DNA of 15,554 bases from Solirubrobacterales bacterium (GCA_025964065.1 JAOPZO010000188.1:1-15554); one strand, 5' to 3'; counted from the first letter of the stretch, positions 1 through 6,849 are shown. Notes: generated by a model not told the origin, from the sequence alone. A program made the numbers and translations.

Positions 1-259
1 AGGAGGGAGCCGCCGAGGAGGAGCTGTCGCCCGCGTCCGCGTCGGCGTCGGCGGCGCCCGTGGCGCCGGTACTGCCCGTGCTGCCGGTCGCGCCCGAGTC
101 GGCGTCGGCCACGGTGGCCTCGCCGAGCTCGATGGGCGGCGGAGTGAGCTCCGGGGTCGTCTTGGGGACGACGTCGCCCGTGATCTCCGAGCCGCCGCAG
201 GCCGAGACCCCGCCCGCCAGGAGCAGGCAGCTCAGCAGGACGGCGGCGCGGCGTGGCAC
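1..259 (-). CDS. Secreted lipoprotein, N-terminal part (cut by left window edge)
   Basis: The minus-strand frame opening at GTG 259 stays open to the window edge (86 codons seen). It starts with two arginines, a hydrophobic run rich in Leu and Ala, then a lipobox V18-S-A-C21, so this is a type II signal peptide and the mature protein would be lipid-anchored outside the membrane. After the Cys come a Thr/Pro-rich stretch and a low-complexity Gly/Ser/Thr then Ala/Asp linker (about residues 51-80), typical of a tether before a folded domain that lies outside the window. The start codon lies 7 bp after the stop of the zinc-ribbon gene, so the two are probably co-transcribed. No clear Shine-Dalgarno sequence is seen. 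The function cannot be read from this part; a c-type cytochrome or substrate-binding domain is possible given the neighbourhood, but that is a guess. Confidence 0.72.
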   Translation of the reverse strand, partial: MPRRAAVLLSCLLLAGGVSACGGSEITGDVVPKTTPELTPPPIELGEATVADADSGATGSTGSTGATGAADADADAGDSSSSAAPS

Positions 260-266
260 GGCGTGC

Positions 267-548
267 CTAGCGGGTGGGAGCCGGGCCCAGGGGACCCATG
301 CGCCGACCGCAGTTGGGGCAGTCGTTGAGGTCCTTCTGGGCGAGCTGGTCGCAGTGCGGGCAGAAGCGCAGGTTCTCCACGGCCCAGGGCAGCTGGGACG
401 CCGAAGGGGCGAGCGGCAGGACCTTCCCGATGACTTCGAGCGGCTCGCCCGTGTCACGGTCGCGGTAGACCTTGCCGGGCTCGGCCTCGACGAGGACCTC
501 GCGGCCCGTCGAGGGCGTGCGCAGGCGGTAGCGCTGACGGCGGATCAC
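267..548 (-). CDS. Small zinc-ribbon protein, hypothetical
   Basis: This 93-residue protein starts at GTG 548. Its N-terminal half is basic and strand-like (RRQRYRL...), and the C-terminal part has two knuckles, C63-PH-C66 and C77-PN-C80, which make a four-cysteine zinc ribbon. It has no signal peptide or membrane segment, so it should be cytoplasmic. I do not recognise a named family; rubredoxin-like ribbons of this kind often bind nucleic acid or act as small structural domains. The GTG start is supported by a TAGGCT hexamer exactly 7 nt upstream (leaderless pattern) and by the absence of a Shine-Dalgarno sequence. It is followed after 7 bp by a lipoprotein gene on the same strand. The function is unknown. 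Confidence 0.75.
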   Translation of the reverse strand: MIRRQRYRLRTPSTGREVLVEAEPGKVYRDRDTGEPLEVIGKVLPLAPSASQLPWAVENLRFCPHCDQLAQKDLNDCPNCGRRMGPLGPAPTR

Positions 549-555
549 ACGGCGA

Positions 556-561
556 AGCCTA
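556..561 (-). promoter_or_regulatory. -10-like hexamer TAGGCT of the zinc-ribbon gene
   Basis: TAGGCT ends 7 nt before the GTG at 548, which would place transcription start at or next to the start codon. No purine-rich ribosome binding site lies between. It belongs to the set of TAGNNT boxes found before eight genes in this window. No convincing -35 was found. Confidence 0.45.
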
Positions 562-563
562 GC

Positions 564-601
564 GCGGGGGGGCGGCGGGACGCCGCGTCCCCGCCCCCCG
601 C
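564..601. other. Stacked GC inverted repeat in a divergent intergenic region
   Basis: The 143-bp gap between the zinc-ribbon gene and the cytochrome c-cupredoxin gene holds an outer 8-bp arm pair (GCGGGGGG at 564-571, CCCCCCGC at 594-601). This encloses a perfect inner 6-bp stem (GCGGCG 572-577, CGCCGC 581-586, loop GGA). It lies between two outward-facing promoters and could be a regulator target or a barrier between them. In DNA this GC-rich such dyads also arise by chance. Confidence 0.3.
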
Positions 602-676
602 GACCCGCGCCGCGGCCCCGGCGTGGCTCCCCGGGAGCCTCGCCGGGAACCCTTCCCTTCGCTCCGCGGTTGCGGG

Positions 677-682
677 TAGTGT
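677..682 (+). promoter_or_regulatory. -10-like hexamer TAGTGT of the cytochrome c-cupredoxin gene
   Basis: TAGTGT lies 9 nt before the ATG at 692, giving a predicted leader of only a few bases. The 9-mer TAGTGTCGC (677-685) recurs in the same position before the fused-cytochrome ctaC gene (6751 down to 6743). No Shine-Dalgarno sequence is visible. Confidence 0.45.
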
Positions 683-691
683 CGCCTCACG

Positions 692-1426
692 ATGCAGCGA
701 ACCGCACGATCCCGTCCCATCGTCCGCGGGCTCGCCGCCGTGGTCGCCGCGCTCTCCCCGTTCGCGCTCGGCGCCTGCTCGGTCAAGGAGCGCGAGTCCG
801 ACCAGGTCGCGGGCAAGCAGGCCTTCGTCCAGAAGTGCGGCTCCTGCCACGTGCTGAACCGCGCGGGCACGAAGGGCGTGACGGGTCCCAACCTCGACGA
901 GGCGTTCCGGCAGGGGCTCGCCGACGGCCTCGGCCGCGACGGCATCGACGGCGTCGTGCGCAAGCAGATCGCCTACCCGTCCATGGCCGGCGTGAAGGGC
1001 TCAGGCCTCATGCCGGCGGACCTCGCGGAGGGCAAGGAGGCGGACGCCATCGCGGCGTACGTCGCGAACGCCGTCGCGAAGCCCGGCGAGGACGAGGGGC
1101 TGCTCGCGAGCGCCGTCAAGGCGCCCGGGAGCGACAAGCCCATCGCCGCCGAGGGCGGCACGCTCACGATGCCCGCGGACCCGGGCGGCGCCCTGCTGTA
1201 CGCCTCCACCGCGGCGACCGCCGAGGCCGGTCCGCTCGAGGTCGCCATGCCCAACGAGTCGGGCGTCCCGCACAACATCGTCATCGACGGCAAGGGCGAG
1301 ACGGAGGTCATCGAGGAGGGCAGCGTCTCCTTCGAGGCCGACTTCGCCGCGGGCGAGTTCGTCTACTACTGCTCGGTCCCGGGCCACCGCCAGGCCGGCA
1401 TGGAGGGCAAGCTCACCGTCAAGTGA
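692..1426 (+). CDS. Lipoprotein fusing a c-type cytochrome to a cupredoxin (blue copper) domain
   Basis: This is a 244-residue predicted extracytoplasmic electron carrier. Residues 1-29 form a lipoprotein signal peptide ending in lipobox L26-G-A-C29, so the protein should be anchored to the outer face of the membrane. Residues about 38-130 are a small class I cytochrome c domain with heme site C49-GS-C52-H53 and likely axial ligand M107 (GSGLMPAD). Residues about 155-244 are a plastocyanin-like cupredoxin with a complete type 1 copper set: H194 (in PHNIVI), C227, H232 and M237 (YYCSVPGH...M). With one heme and one copper centre it could pass electrons to the CuA or heme c of the nearby oxidases; that role is inferred from location and cofactors. 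It converges on the acetyltransferase gene, overlapping it by 8 bp. The start is set by the signal peptide and the TAGTGT box. Confidence 0.9.
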   Translation: MQRTARSRPIVRGLAAVVAALSPFALGACSVKERESDQVAGKQAFVQKCGSCHVLNRAGTKGVTGPNLDEAFRQGLADGLGRDGIDGVVRKQIAYPSMAGVKGSGLMPADLAEGKEADAIAAYVANAVAKPGEDEGLLASAVKAPGSDKPIAAEGGTLTMPADPGGALLYASTAATAEAGPLEVAMPNESGVPHNIVIDGKGETEVIEEGSVSFEADFAAGEFVYYCSVPGHRQAGMEGKLTVK

Positions 1427-1973
1427 GCCCGCCGGCCAGCAGGCCGAACACGACGAGCGAGCGGCGGCCCCCGGGGCGCCACTCCGCGTCGCGCAGGACC
1501 CCCTCGCGCGTGAACCCGCAGGCGCGGGCCACGTGCTGGGAGGCGGTGTTCTCGACGGCCGTGCGCAGTTCGAGGCGCTCCAGGCCGAGTGGCCCGAGCG
1601 CCCACGCGCACAGCAGGCGCACTCCCGCCGACGTGAGGCCCCGGCCGCGCGCGGCCCGAGCGGTCCAGTAGCCGACTTCCGCGGTCCGGTTCCGCCAGTC
1701 GACGTGGTGCAGCCCGACGGGCCCGACGCGCCCGCCGGCTTCCCGCTCCGTCGTGAGCAGGTGGACCTGCTCGCGGCGCTGCAGCAGCGCGTCGTGGGTC
1801 ATCAGGAAGGCCAGCACGTCGGCCTGGCTGTTGCCCTCGGGAACCGTCGTGTAGCGCGGGACGAGCGGGTCCTGCGACTCCCGGGCGAGCCAGCCCGCGT
1901 CCGCGTCCGCCCAAGGCCGCAGCAGGACGCGCGCGTCTGCGAGCGGCGGGTCGGGGAGCGCGATGGGCGGCAT
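1419..1973 (-). CDS. GNAT-family N-acetyltransferase, RimJ/RimL type
   Basis: This 184-residue cytoplasmic protein is of normal length for the family. It begins with the usual LxLRPW substrate-side strand (residues 16-21). It carries the acetyl-CoA pyrophosphate-binding loop R106-AARGRGLTSAGV-118 (the R/QxxGxG/A motif) after strand EVGYW. It ends with the hallmark ENTASQHVARACGF (141-154), followed by a strand rich in Val/Leu. Members transfer acetyl groups to protein N-termini, small amines or antibiotics; the substrate cannot be told from sequence. The gene ends inside the 3' end of the convergent cytochrome-cupredoxin gene (8-bp overlap). A TAGGCT box sits 6 nt before the ATG, suggesting a leaderless message independent of the oxidase operon upstream. 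Confidence 0.85.
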   Translation of the reverse strand: MPPIALPDPPLADARVLLRPWADADAGWLARESQDPLVPRYTTVPEGNSQADVLAFLMTHDALLQRREQVHLLTTEREAGGRVGPVGLHHVDWRNRTAEVGYWTARAARGRGLTSAGVRLLCAWALGPLGLERLELRTAVENTASQHVARACGFTREGVLRDAEWRPGGRRSLVVFGLLAGGLT

Positions 1974-1979
1974 CCCGGG

Positions 1980-1985
1980 AGCCTA
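1980..1985 (-). promoter_or_regulatory. -10-like hexamer TAGGCT of the acetyltransferase gene
   Basis: TAGGCT is separated from the ATG at 1973 by 6 nt (CCCGGG), the leaderless geometry also seen at other genes here. The same hexamer precedes the zinc-ribbon gene. No clear -35 was identified. Confidence 0.45.
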
Positions 1986-2036
1986 CGCCGGGTGGGTCGG
2001 CGTGGCCCGGCCGGGCGGCGGGACGGCGCTCGTTCG

Positions 2037-2053
2037 CCGGCTCCGGGAGCCGG
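2037..2053. other. Second hairpin after the caa3 operon
   Basis: CCGGCT (2037-2042) and AGCCGG (2048-2053) are perfect inverted arms around CCGGG. It lies beyond the stronger 2086-2108 hairpin, next to a two-copy CCGGAAG repeat (2050-2063). It may add to termination. There is no T-run. Confidence 0.3.
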
Positions 2054-2085
2054 AAGCCGGAAGCCGGGATCCGGCGCGGCCTCGC

Positions 2086-2108
2086 GGGCGGCGCACGCCG
2101 CGCCGCCC
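2086..2108 (-). terminator. Terminator-like hairpin ending the caa3 operon
   Basis: A perfect 9-bp inverted repeat (GGGCGGCGC at 2086-2094, GCGCCGCCC at 2100-2108) with a 5-nt loop starts 4 nt after the stop codon of the last microprotein gene. It lacks a T-run, as is common in very GC-rich actinobacteria. Its position right after the operon makes termination or mRNA 3'-end protection likely. Confidence 0.55.
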
Positions 2109-2112
2109 CGTC

Positions 2113-2223
2113 CTAGAGCAGCGCCCGCCCCAGCAGCAGCAGCGCGATCAGCAGGCCGCACACCGCCGCGACGACGAGAAGGAGCCGGAAGGCCGCCTCC
2201 TCGCTCCTCAACGGGTTCTGCAT
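2113..2223 (-). CDS. 36-residue single-span membrane microprotein after ctaE
   Basis: ATG 2223 opens a 36-codon frame beginning just 2 nt after the ctaE stop and ending 4 nt before the terminator-like hairpin. The protein starts MQNPLRSEEAAFR and continues as an almost unbroken hydrophobic helix (about residues 13-32, rich in Leu, Val, Ala), ending GRALL. The charged head and single helix suggest an N-in transmembrane peptide. The tight spacing indicates translation coupled to ctaE. Small one-helix subunits are known in several heme-copper oxidases (for example subunit IIa of the Thermus ba3 enzyme), so it may be an accessory subunit or assembly factor of the caa3 oxidase; that is inference. 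I do not recognise a named family. Confidence 0.72.
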   Translation of the reverse strand: MQNPLRSEEAAFRLLLVVAAVCGLLIALLLLGRALL

Positions 2224-2225
2224 CG

Positions 2226-2840
2226 CTAGAGGATGTAGATCGTCGTGTAGACGACGATCCACATGACATCGACGAAGTGCCAGTAGATCCCGGGGATCTC
2301 GAGCCCGCGGTGCTCCTCCTTGGAGAAGTGCCCGCGGAAGGCCCGCACCGTGACCATCCCGAGCAGCAGCAGGCCGATGAAGACGTGCGCCCCGTGCAGG
2401 CCGGTCAGCCCGTAGAACACCGAGCCCTGCGCGTGGTCGGCGGGGGAGAAGCCGATGTGCACATACTCGTTGACCTGCACGAGCAGGAACGTGAGCCCGA
2501 GCAGGAACGTCGTGAGCATCCCCGCCTTCACCCCGAAGCGGTTCCCGTTCTTGATCGACGTCTGCGCCCAGTGCAGCGTCAGCGAGCTCGAGAGCAGGAT
2601 CGCGGTGTTCACGCCCGCGATGAGCTTCGGGAGCTCGGTCCCCTCCGCCGGCCAGGGCTGGTCCCCCACGAGCCGGATGAAGAAGTAGGTCGTGAAGAAG
2701 GCCCCGAACACCATGATCTCGGAGATGATGAACAGCAGCATCCCGAGCATCTGCGGGTCCACGCGCGAGCTCCGGTTCGCCTCGGGCGGCCCGTGGTGGT
2801 GGGTGTCGTGGGCTCCCGTGGCCGGGATCGCGGCGTCCAT
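2226..2840 (-). CDS. ctaE: Cytochrome c oxidase subunit III
   Basis: This 204-residue integral membrane protein is the short five-helix bacterial form of subunit III. After a His-rich soluble head (residues 1-29) come FIISEIMVFGAFF (37-49, with conserved E41), the loop NTAILLSSS, a Y126-containing helix, FYGLTGLHGAHV (142-153) and the C-terminal family signature YWHFVDVMW (186-194). Subunit III stabilises the catalytic core and supports proton uptake through subunit I. The gene lies 12 nt after the USP-like gene, with GGAG at the end of that gene's stop region as a likely ribosome binding site, and 2 nt before the microprotein gene. It is the only ctaE in the window, so the A1 oxidase unit either shares it or uses a copy elsewhere. 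Confidence 0.95.
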   Translation of the reverse strand: MDAAIPATGAHDTHHHGPPEANRSSRVDPQMLGMLLFIISEIMVFGAFFTTYFFIRLVGDQPWPAEGTELPKLIAGVNTAILLSSSLTLHWAQTSIKNGNRFGVKAGMLTTFLLGLTFLLVQVNEYVHIGFSPADHAQGSVFYGLTGLHGAHVFIGLLLLGMVTVRAFRGHFSKEEHRGLEIPGIYWHFVDVMWIVVYTTIYIL

Positions 2841-2852
2841 GCGGGGTGGCTC

Positions 2853-3692
2853 CTAGGCGGCAGCCGACGACCGCGCCGGCTGCACCTCGACGTGGGTGAC
2901 GGGCTTGCCGGTCGCGCTCTCGACGCGCTGGATCAGGTCGGCGCGCAGCCAGCCCGAGCGGGTCGCGGGCAGCGTCGAGATGACGATGTCGTCCACCCGG
3001 AAGAACTCGAGCGCGTTCTTGACCGCCGTGTACGGGTCGGGGTCGCCGACGATGCCCGCGGCGATGTGCCCCTTCGCGACGATGCGGTCGACGAGCTGTG
3101 CCTTGCGGCTGCGGGCCATCGCCGCCGCGGAGCCGTGGCCGCCCTCCTGGGGCACGCAGGCGATGAAGAGCCGCTGCTCGCCGTCCGAGGCGAGCTTGTC
3201 GAGGCAGGCGAGGAGGTCGTCGGTCGCCGCGGTGCGGTTCGCGACGACGAGCGTCACCTTGAACGGGAGGCCATCGGCCTGCAGGTCGACGACGACGTGC
3301 TCGACCGGGAGGCCCGAGTCGTCGCGGATGCGCTCGACCAGGTCACGCCGCATCCAGCCCGAGGACGTCGTCGGGAGCGTGGAGACGATGACCTCGTCCG
3401 GGCCGTGCTCGCCGATCGCGTCCATCGCGGCGGTGTACGGGTCCGGGTCGCCGACCTCGCCGACGGCGGAGATCCCGGCCTCGCGCAGGAAGCGGCGCGC
3501 GAGGTCGATGCGCACCTGCGCGGCCTCGAAGACGGCGTCGTCGTAGATGATGTTGCCGTGGTGCGGGGGCACCCGGGGGACGGCGATGACGACCCGCGCG
3601 TCGCCGCCGGCGGCGGCCACGCGCTCCTTGAGCGTGTCGAGCAGCTTCGCGCCGCCGATGGTCTGGTTGGCGATGACGAGGATGGTCCGCAT
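2853..3692 (-). CDS. Tandem USP-like (universal-stress-protein fold) protein inside the caa3 operon
   Basis: This 279-residue soluble protein is made of two similar halves with a period of about 135 residues. Each half has an N-terminal strand of VIANxT or VVANRT type, then GDPDPYTA (81-88 and 216-223), then a VSTLP/ISTLP-T-SGW segment (103-113 and 238-248), an arginine-rich helix, and a closing strand (PVEHVVVDL, PVTHVEV). The fold pattern resembles universal stress proteins, which often bind ATP or adenylates, but a full classical GxxG(x9)G(S/T) ATP loop is not obvious. The gene is embedded between ctaD and ctaE with 9- and 12-nt gaps, so it is made together with the oxidase. A role in sensing or oxidase assembly is inference. 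No signal peptide or membrane helix is seen. Confidence 0.8.
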   Translation of the reverse strand: MRTILVIANQTIGGAKLLDTLKERVAAAGGDARVVIAVPRVPPHHGNIIYDDAVFEAAQVRIDLARRFLREAGISAVGEVGDPDPYTAAMDAIGEHGPDEVIVSTLPTTSSGWMRRDLVERIRDDSGLPVEHVVVDLQADGLPFKVTLVVANRTAATDDLLACLDKLASDGEQRLFIACVPQEGGHGSAAAMARSRKAQLVDRIVAKGHIAAGIVGDPDPYTAVKNALEFFRVDDIVISTLPATRSGWLRADLIQRVESATGKPVTHVEVQPARSSAAA

Positions 3693-3701
3693 GGTCTGCC
3701 C

Positions 3702-5609
3702 CTAGGCCGAGGTGGTGGGTGTGCCGGTGGTGACCGGTTCCTGCGTGGGTCCTGCCGTGGTGGTCTTCCCGCCGAAGACGCCGTGCACCGCGCCCGGGAC
3801 GCCGTACTCGTACGGGCCGCCGACGACGGTCGGGATCTCGTCGAAGTTGAAGACGGGAGGCGGGGAGCTCACCTGCCACTCGAGCGTGAGCGAGCGCCAC
3901 GGGTTCGCCGGCGCGCGCCGCCCGCCGCGCCAGGAGGAGATCATGTTGTAGGCGAAGACGAGCGTGGAGAGCCCGGTGCCGAACGCGGCCAGCGAGATGA
4001 TCAGGTTCCACGTCGCGAACTGGTCGGCGTAGTCCGCGACCCGTCGCGGCATGCCCTGCACGCCGATGAGGTGCATGGGGGCGAAGGTGACGTTGAAGAA
4101 GATGAACGTCAGCCAGAAGTGCAGCTTCCCGAGCGACTCGTCGTACATCCGGCCCGTCATCTTCGGGAACCAGAAGTAGACGCCGGCGAAGATCGTGAAG
4201 AGCGACCCGCCGAAGAGCACGTAGTGGATGTGGGCGACGATGAAGTACGTGTCCGACACGTGGATCGTCAGCGGGATCATCGCGAGCATCACGCCCGAGA
4301 TCCCGCCCAGCACGAACATCGTGATGAAGCCCATCGTGAAGAGCATGGGCGTGTCGAGCTTCAGCACGCCCTTCCACATCGTCGCGAGCCAGGAGAAGAT
4401 CTTGATGCCGGTGGGCACCGCGATGATCGCCGTGGTGACCATCATCGGGACGCGGATCCACGACTGCATCCCGCTCACGAACATGTGGTGGGCCCAGACC
4501 GTGAAGCCGAGCACGACGATCGCCAGGAGCGAGAACGCCATCATCCGGTAGCCGAAGACCGGTTTGCGCGACTTCACCGCGAGGACCTCGGAGACGATCC
4601 CGAAGCCCGGCAGCATCATGATGTAGACGGCCGGGTGGGAGTAGAACCAGAAGACGTGCTGGTACATCAGCACGTCGCCGCCCTGGCCGGGGTCGAAGAA
4701 GTTGAAGCCCAGCGACCGGTCGAGCAGGACGAAGAACTGCGAGGCCGCCACGAACGGGGTCGCGATGACCACGAGCAGCGAGGTCGAGAAGTTCGCCCAG
4801 ACGAGCAGCGGCATCCGGAAGAACGACATCCCGGGCGCGCGCATCGTGATGATCGTGACCAGGAAGTTCAGTGCGGTCGCGATCGAGCTGGCTCCCGCGA
4901 ACTGCACGCCTATGGTGAAGAACTCCTGCCCCACGGGAGCCGTGTTCGACAGCGTCGCGTACGCGGTCCAGCCGCTCGCGAACGACCCTCCCGGCGCGAA
5001 GAACGACGCGAGCATCATGAAGCCGGCGACCGGCAGGAGCCAGAACGACAGGGCGTTCAGCCGCGGGAACGCCATGTCCGGCGCGCCGATCATCAGCGGC
5101 AGGACGTAGTTCGCGAGGCCCGCGAACACCGGGATGATGAAGAGGAAGATCAGCAGCGATGCGTGGACGCTGAAGAGCCCGTTGTAGGTGTTCGCGTCGA
5201 CGAACTGGCGGCCCGGCGCGGCGAGCTCCGCGCGGATGAGCATCGCCATGAGGCCGCCGACGAACATGAAGAAGAACGACGTGACGACGTACTGGATCCC
5301 GATGACCTTGTGGTCCGTGTTCGGGTAGAGGTAGCTCTTCCAGCTCTTCGCGCCGTGCCCCGAGTGGTCCTCGGGGACCGTGGGCGCGCCCGAGGCCCAG
5401 CGGAACCAGTAGTCGAAGAGGCCGAGGCCGACGAGGAAGAAGAACGGGACGCCGATGAGGCAGATCCGCAGGACGGACTCGCCGTCGAGGACGGGGTCGT
5501 AGTCGAGGCCCGCGCGGGTCCCGAGCGAGAGGGCGTACGCGAACGCGACGCCCAGCAGGGAGTAGGTGAAGGCGCGGGACCAGCCGGGGCGACGGAGTTC
5601 GAGGGGCAT
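3702..5609 (-). CDS. ctaD: Cytochrome c oxidase subunit I, type A2 (YSHPAV), with N-terminal extension
   Basis: This 635-residue catalytic subunit reduces O2 to water and pumps protons. Visible ligands are H149 and H462 (heme a), H460 (heme a3), and H325, H374 and H375 (CuB), with Y329 as the cross-linked tyrosine. Channel residues D178 and N185 (GAPDMAFPRLN) and K403 (VPTGIKIF) are present. The D-channel glutamate of GHPEVY is replaced: the motif is Y323-SHPAVY, the mark of type A2 oxidases. Residues 1-95 form an extension with two extra hydrophobic helices (about 13-32 and 46-68) before the canonical TDHKVIG start. The tail after 580 is Pro/Thr-rich. The gene lies 8 nt after ctaC. A GTG at 5621 overlaps the ctaC stop as GTGA and would add four residues; I chose ATG 5609. 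Confidence 0.95.
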   Translation of the reverse strand: MPLELRRPGWSRAFTYSLLGVAFAYALSLGTRAGLDYDPVLDGESVLRICLIGVPFFFLVGLGLFDYWFRWASGAPTVPEDHSGHGAKSWKSYLYPNTDHKVIGIQYVVTSFFFMFVGGLMAMLIRAELAAPGRQFVDANTYNGLFSVHASLLIFLFIIPVFAGLANYVLPLMIGAPDMAFPRLNALSFWLLPVAGFMMLASFFAPGGSFASGWTAYATLSNTAPVGQEFFTIGVQFAGASSIATALNFLVTIITMRAPGMSFFRMPLLVWANFSTSLLVVIATPFVAASQFFVLLDRSLGFNFFDPGQGGDVLMYQHVFWFYSHPAVYIMMLPGFGIVSEVLAVKSRKPVFGYRMMAFSLLAIVVLGFTVWAHHMFVSGMQSWIRVPMMVTTAIIAVPTGIKIFSWLATMWKGVLKLDTPMLFTMGFITMFVLGGISGVMLAMIPLTIHVSDTYFIVAHIHYVLFGGSLFTIFAGVYFWFPKMTGRMYDESLGKLHFWLTFIFFNVTFAPMHLIGVQGMPRRVADYADQFATWNLIISLAAFGTGLSTLVFAYNMISSWRGGRRAPANPWRSLTLEWQVSSPPPVFNFDEIPTVVGGPYEYGVPGAVHGVFGGKTTTAGPTQEPVTTGTPTTSA

Positions 5610-5617
5610 CAGGCTGC

Positions 5618-6739
5618 TCACTTCTTGGTGGAGTCGACGAGGTAGGCCGTCACGGCCTCGAGCTCGGCGGGGCTGAGGACCTCGCCGTAGTTGCCGGGCA
5701 TGACCCCCGCGGGCTTGCCCTCCGAGATCTTCGCCTCGGGGTCGACGATGGAGGTGCCGACCTGCTCGGCCGTCTGGCCCGGCAGCACTCGGTCGAGGTT
5801 CGGGCCGATGCCCTCCTGACTTCCGGCATCGGCGAGGGCGTGGCACGCGGCGCACGAGGTCGCGCCGTTGTCGTTGCCTTCGAGGAAGATCGTCTTGCCG
5901 TCGGCCGACGCGCTGCCGCTGCCGGCGCCCTCCTGGCCCGTGGCGCCGCCGGCGGCCTCGTCGCCGCCGCCCGCGGGGGCGTTGGACTCCACGCTCTCCT
6001 CCTGCAGCCAGGAGTCGAACGCCGCGGGCTCCATGACCGTGACGGTCTGGCGCATGTAGGCGTGGCCGAGGCCGCAGAGCTCGGCGCACACGACCGGGAA
6101 CCTTCCGATCTTCGTGGGGGTGACCCGGTAGTTCGTCGTGACGCCGGGCACCGCGTCGACCTTCATGCGGAAGGCCGGGACCCAGAAGTCGTGGATGACG
6201 TCCTTCGAGTGGACGTCGAACTTCACGGAGCGGTCCTTCGGGAGGTACAGCTGGGTCGTGTTGACCTCCTTGCCGTCCGTCCCCGCGTACTTGAACGTCC
6301 AGGCGAACTGCTCGCCGTAGACATCCACGACCATCTCGGGCGCGGCGGCCTGCGCGGGCGCCTCCTCGATGTCCTGGAGGACGACGAACGCGTAGGTGCA
6401 GAGGGCAACGAGGAGGATCGCCGGCAGGGCGGTCCAGACGACCTCGACCTTCGTGTTGCCGTGGATGGGCGGGCCGTCCAGCTCCTCCTCGCCGGGCAGC
6501 TGCTTGAAGAGGCGCGCCGCGTAGACGACGACGATGACCACCCCGACGAAGATCGGGACGGAGCACACGACGAGCACGTCCCACAGGGTGTCGATCGGGC
6601 CCGCCTGCGTCGATGCGTCCTCGGGGAACCAGTCGATCGCGATGCCGAGCGCGATGCCGGCCAACGACGCGATGGTTCCGAGGACGAACATCTCGATGAC
6701 CATCCGGCGGCTGTTGCGGCCGCCACGCCTCTGCTCCAT
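5618..6739 (-). CDS. ctaC: Cytochrome c oxidase subunit II with fused cytochrome c (caa3 type)
   Basis: This 373-residue subunit receives electrons for the type A2 oxidase. It has three hydrophobic segments near the N-terminus (about 14-36, 53-75, 99-121), one more than the usual two. The periplasmic cupredoxin domain (about 135-240) has all CuA ligands: H183, C218, E220, C222, H226 and M229 (CAELCGLGHAYM). A Gly/Ala/Ser-rich linker (about 250-280) leads to a cytochrome c domain with C296-AA-C299-H300 and likely axial M347 (GVMPGNYG). The fused heme makes this a caa3-type enzyme that can accept electrons directly from small carriers or quinol:cytochrome c reductase. It is the first gene of a five-gene unit. 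The TAGTGT box 6 nt upstream suggests a leaderless start. Confidence 0.96.
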   Translation of the reverse strand: MEQRRGGRNSRRMVIEMFVLGTIASLAGIALGIAIDWFPEDASTQAGPIDTLWDVLVVCSVPIFVGVVIVVVYAARLFKQLPGEEELDGPPIHGNTKVEVVWTALPAILLVALCTYAFVVLQDIEEAPAQAAAPEMVVDVYGEQFAWTFKYAGTDGKEVNTTQLYLPKDRSVKFDVHSKDVIHDFWVPAFRMKVDAVPGVTTNYRVTPTKIGRFPVVCAELCGLGHAYMRQTVTVMEPAAFDSWLQEESVESNAPAGGGDEAAGGATGQEGAGSGSASADGKTIFLEGNDNGATSCAACHALADAGSQEGIGPNLDRVLPGQTAEQVGTSIVDPEAKISEGKPAGVMPGNYGEVLSPAELEAVTAYLVDSTKK

Positions 6740-6745
6740 GGAGCG

Positions 6746-6751
6746 ACACTA
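6746..6751 (-). promoter_or_regulatory. -10-like hexamer TAGTGT of the caa3 operon
   Basis: TAGTGT sits 6 nt before the ATG at 6739, with a weak -35-like TTGCAT at 6775-6770 (18-nt spacer). TAGTGTCGC is shared exactly with the region before the cytochrome c-cupredoxin gene. The predicted transcript would start at or beside the start codon. Confidence 0.5.
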
Positions 6752-6849
6752 ACCACGGCGGGCGACGCCATGCAATCAATGCCGCGAACGGGCGCGTTCG
6801 TGCGCATCGGCACCCGGAGCGGCGCGGCGGCGTCCGCCGGGGAACGACG

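Noticed and set aside
2050..2063. CCGGAAG direct repeat, two copies
   Set aside because: Only two 7-bp units in GC-rich intergenic DNA; too short to call a repeat element.
1533..5645. Very long plus-strand open frame (about 1370 codons) opposite the caa3 operon
   Set aside because: Its translation is Arg/Asp/Glu/His-rich low complexity with no domain, the usual antisense shadow of GC-rich genes. The minus strand here encodes clear oxidase subunits.
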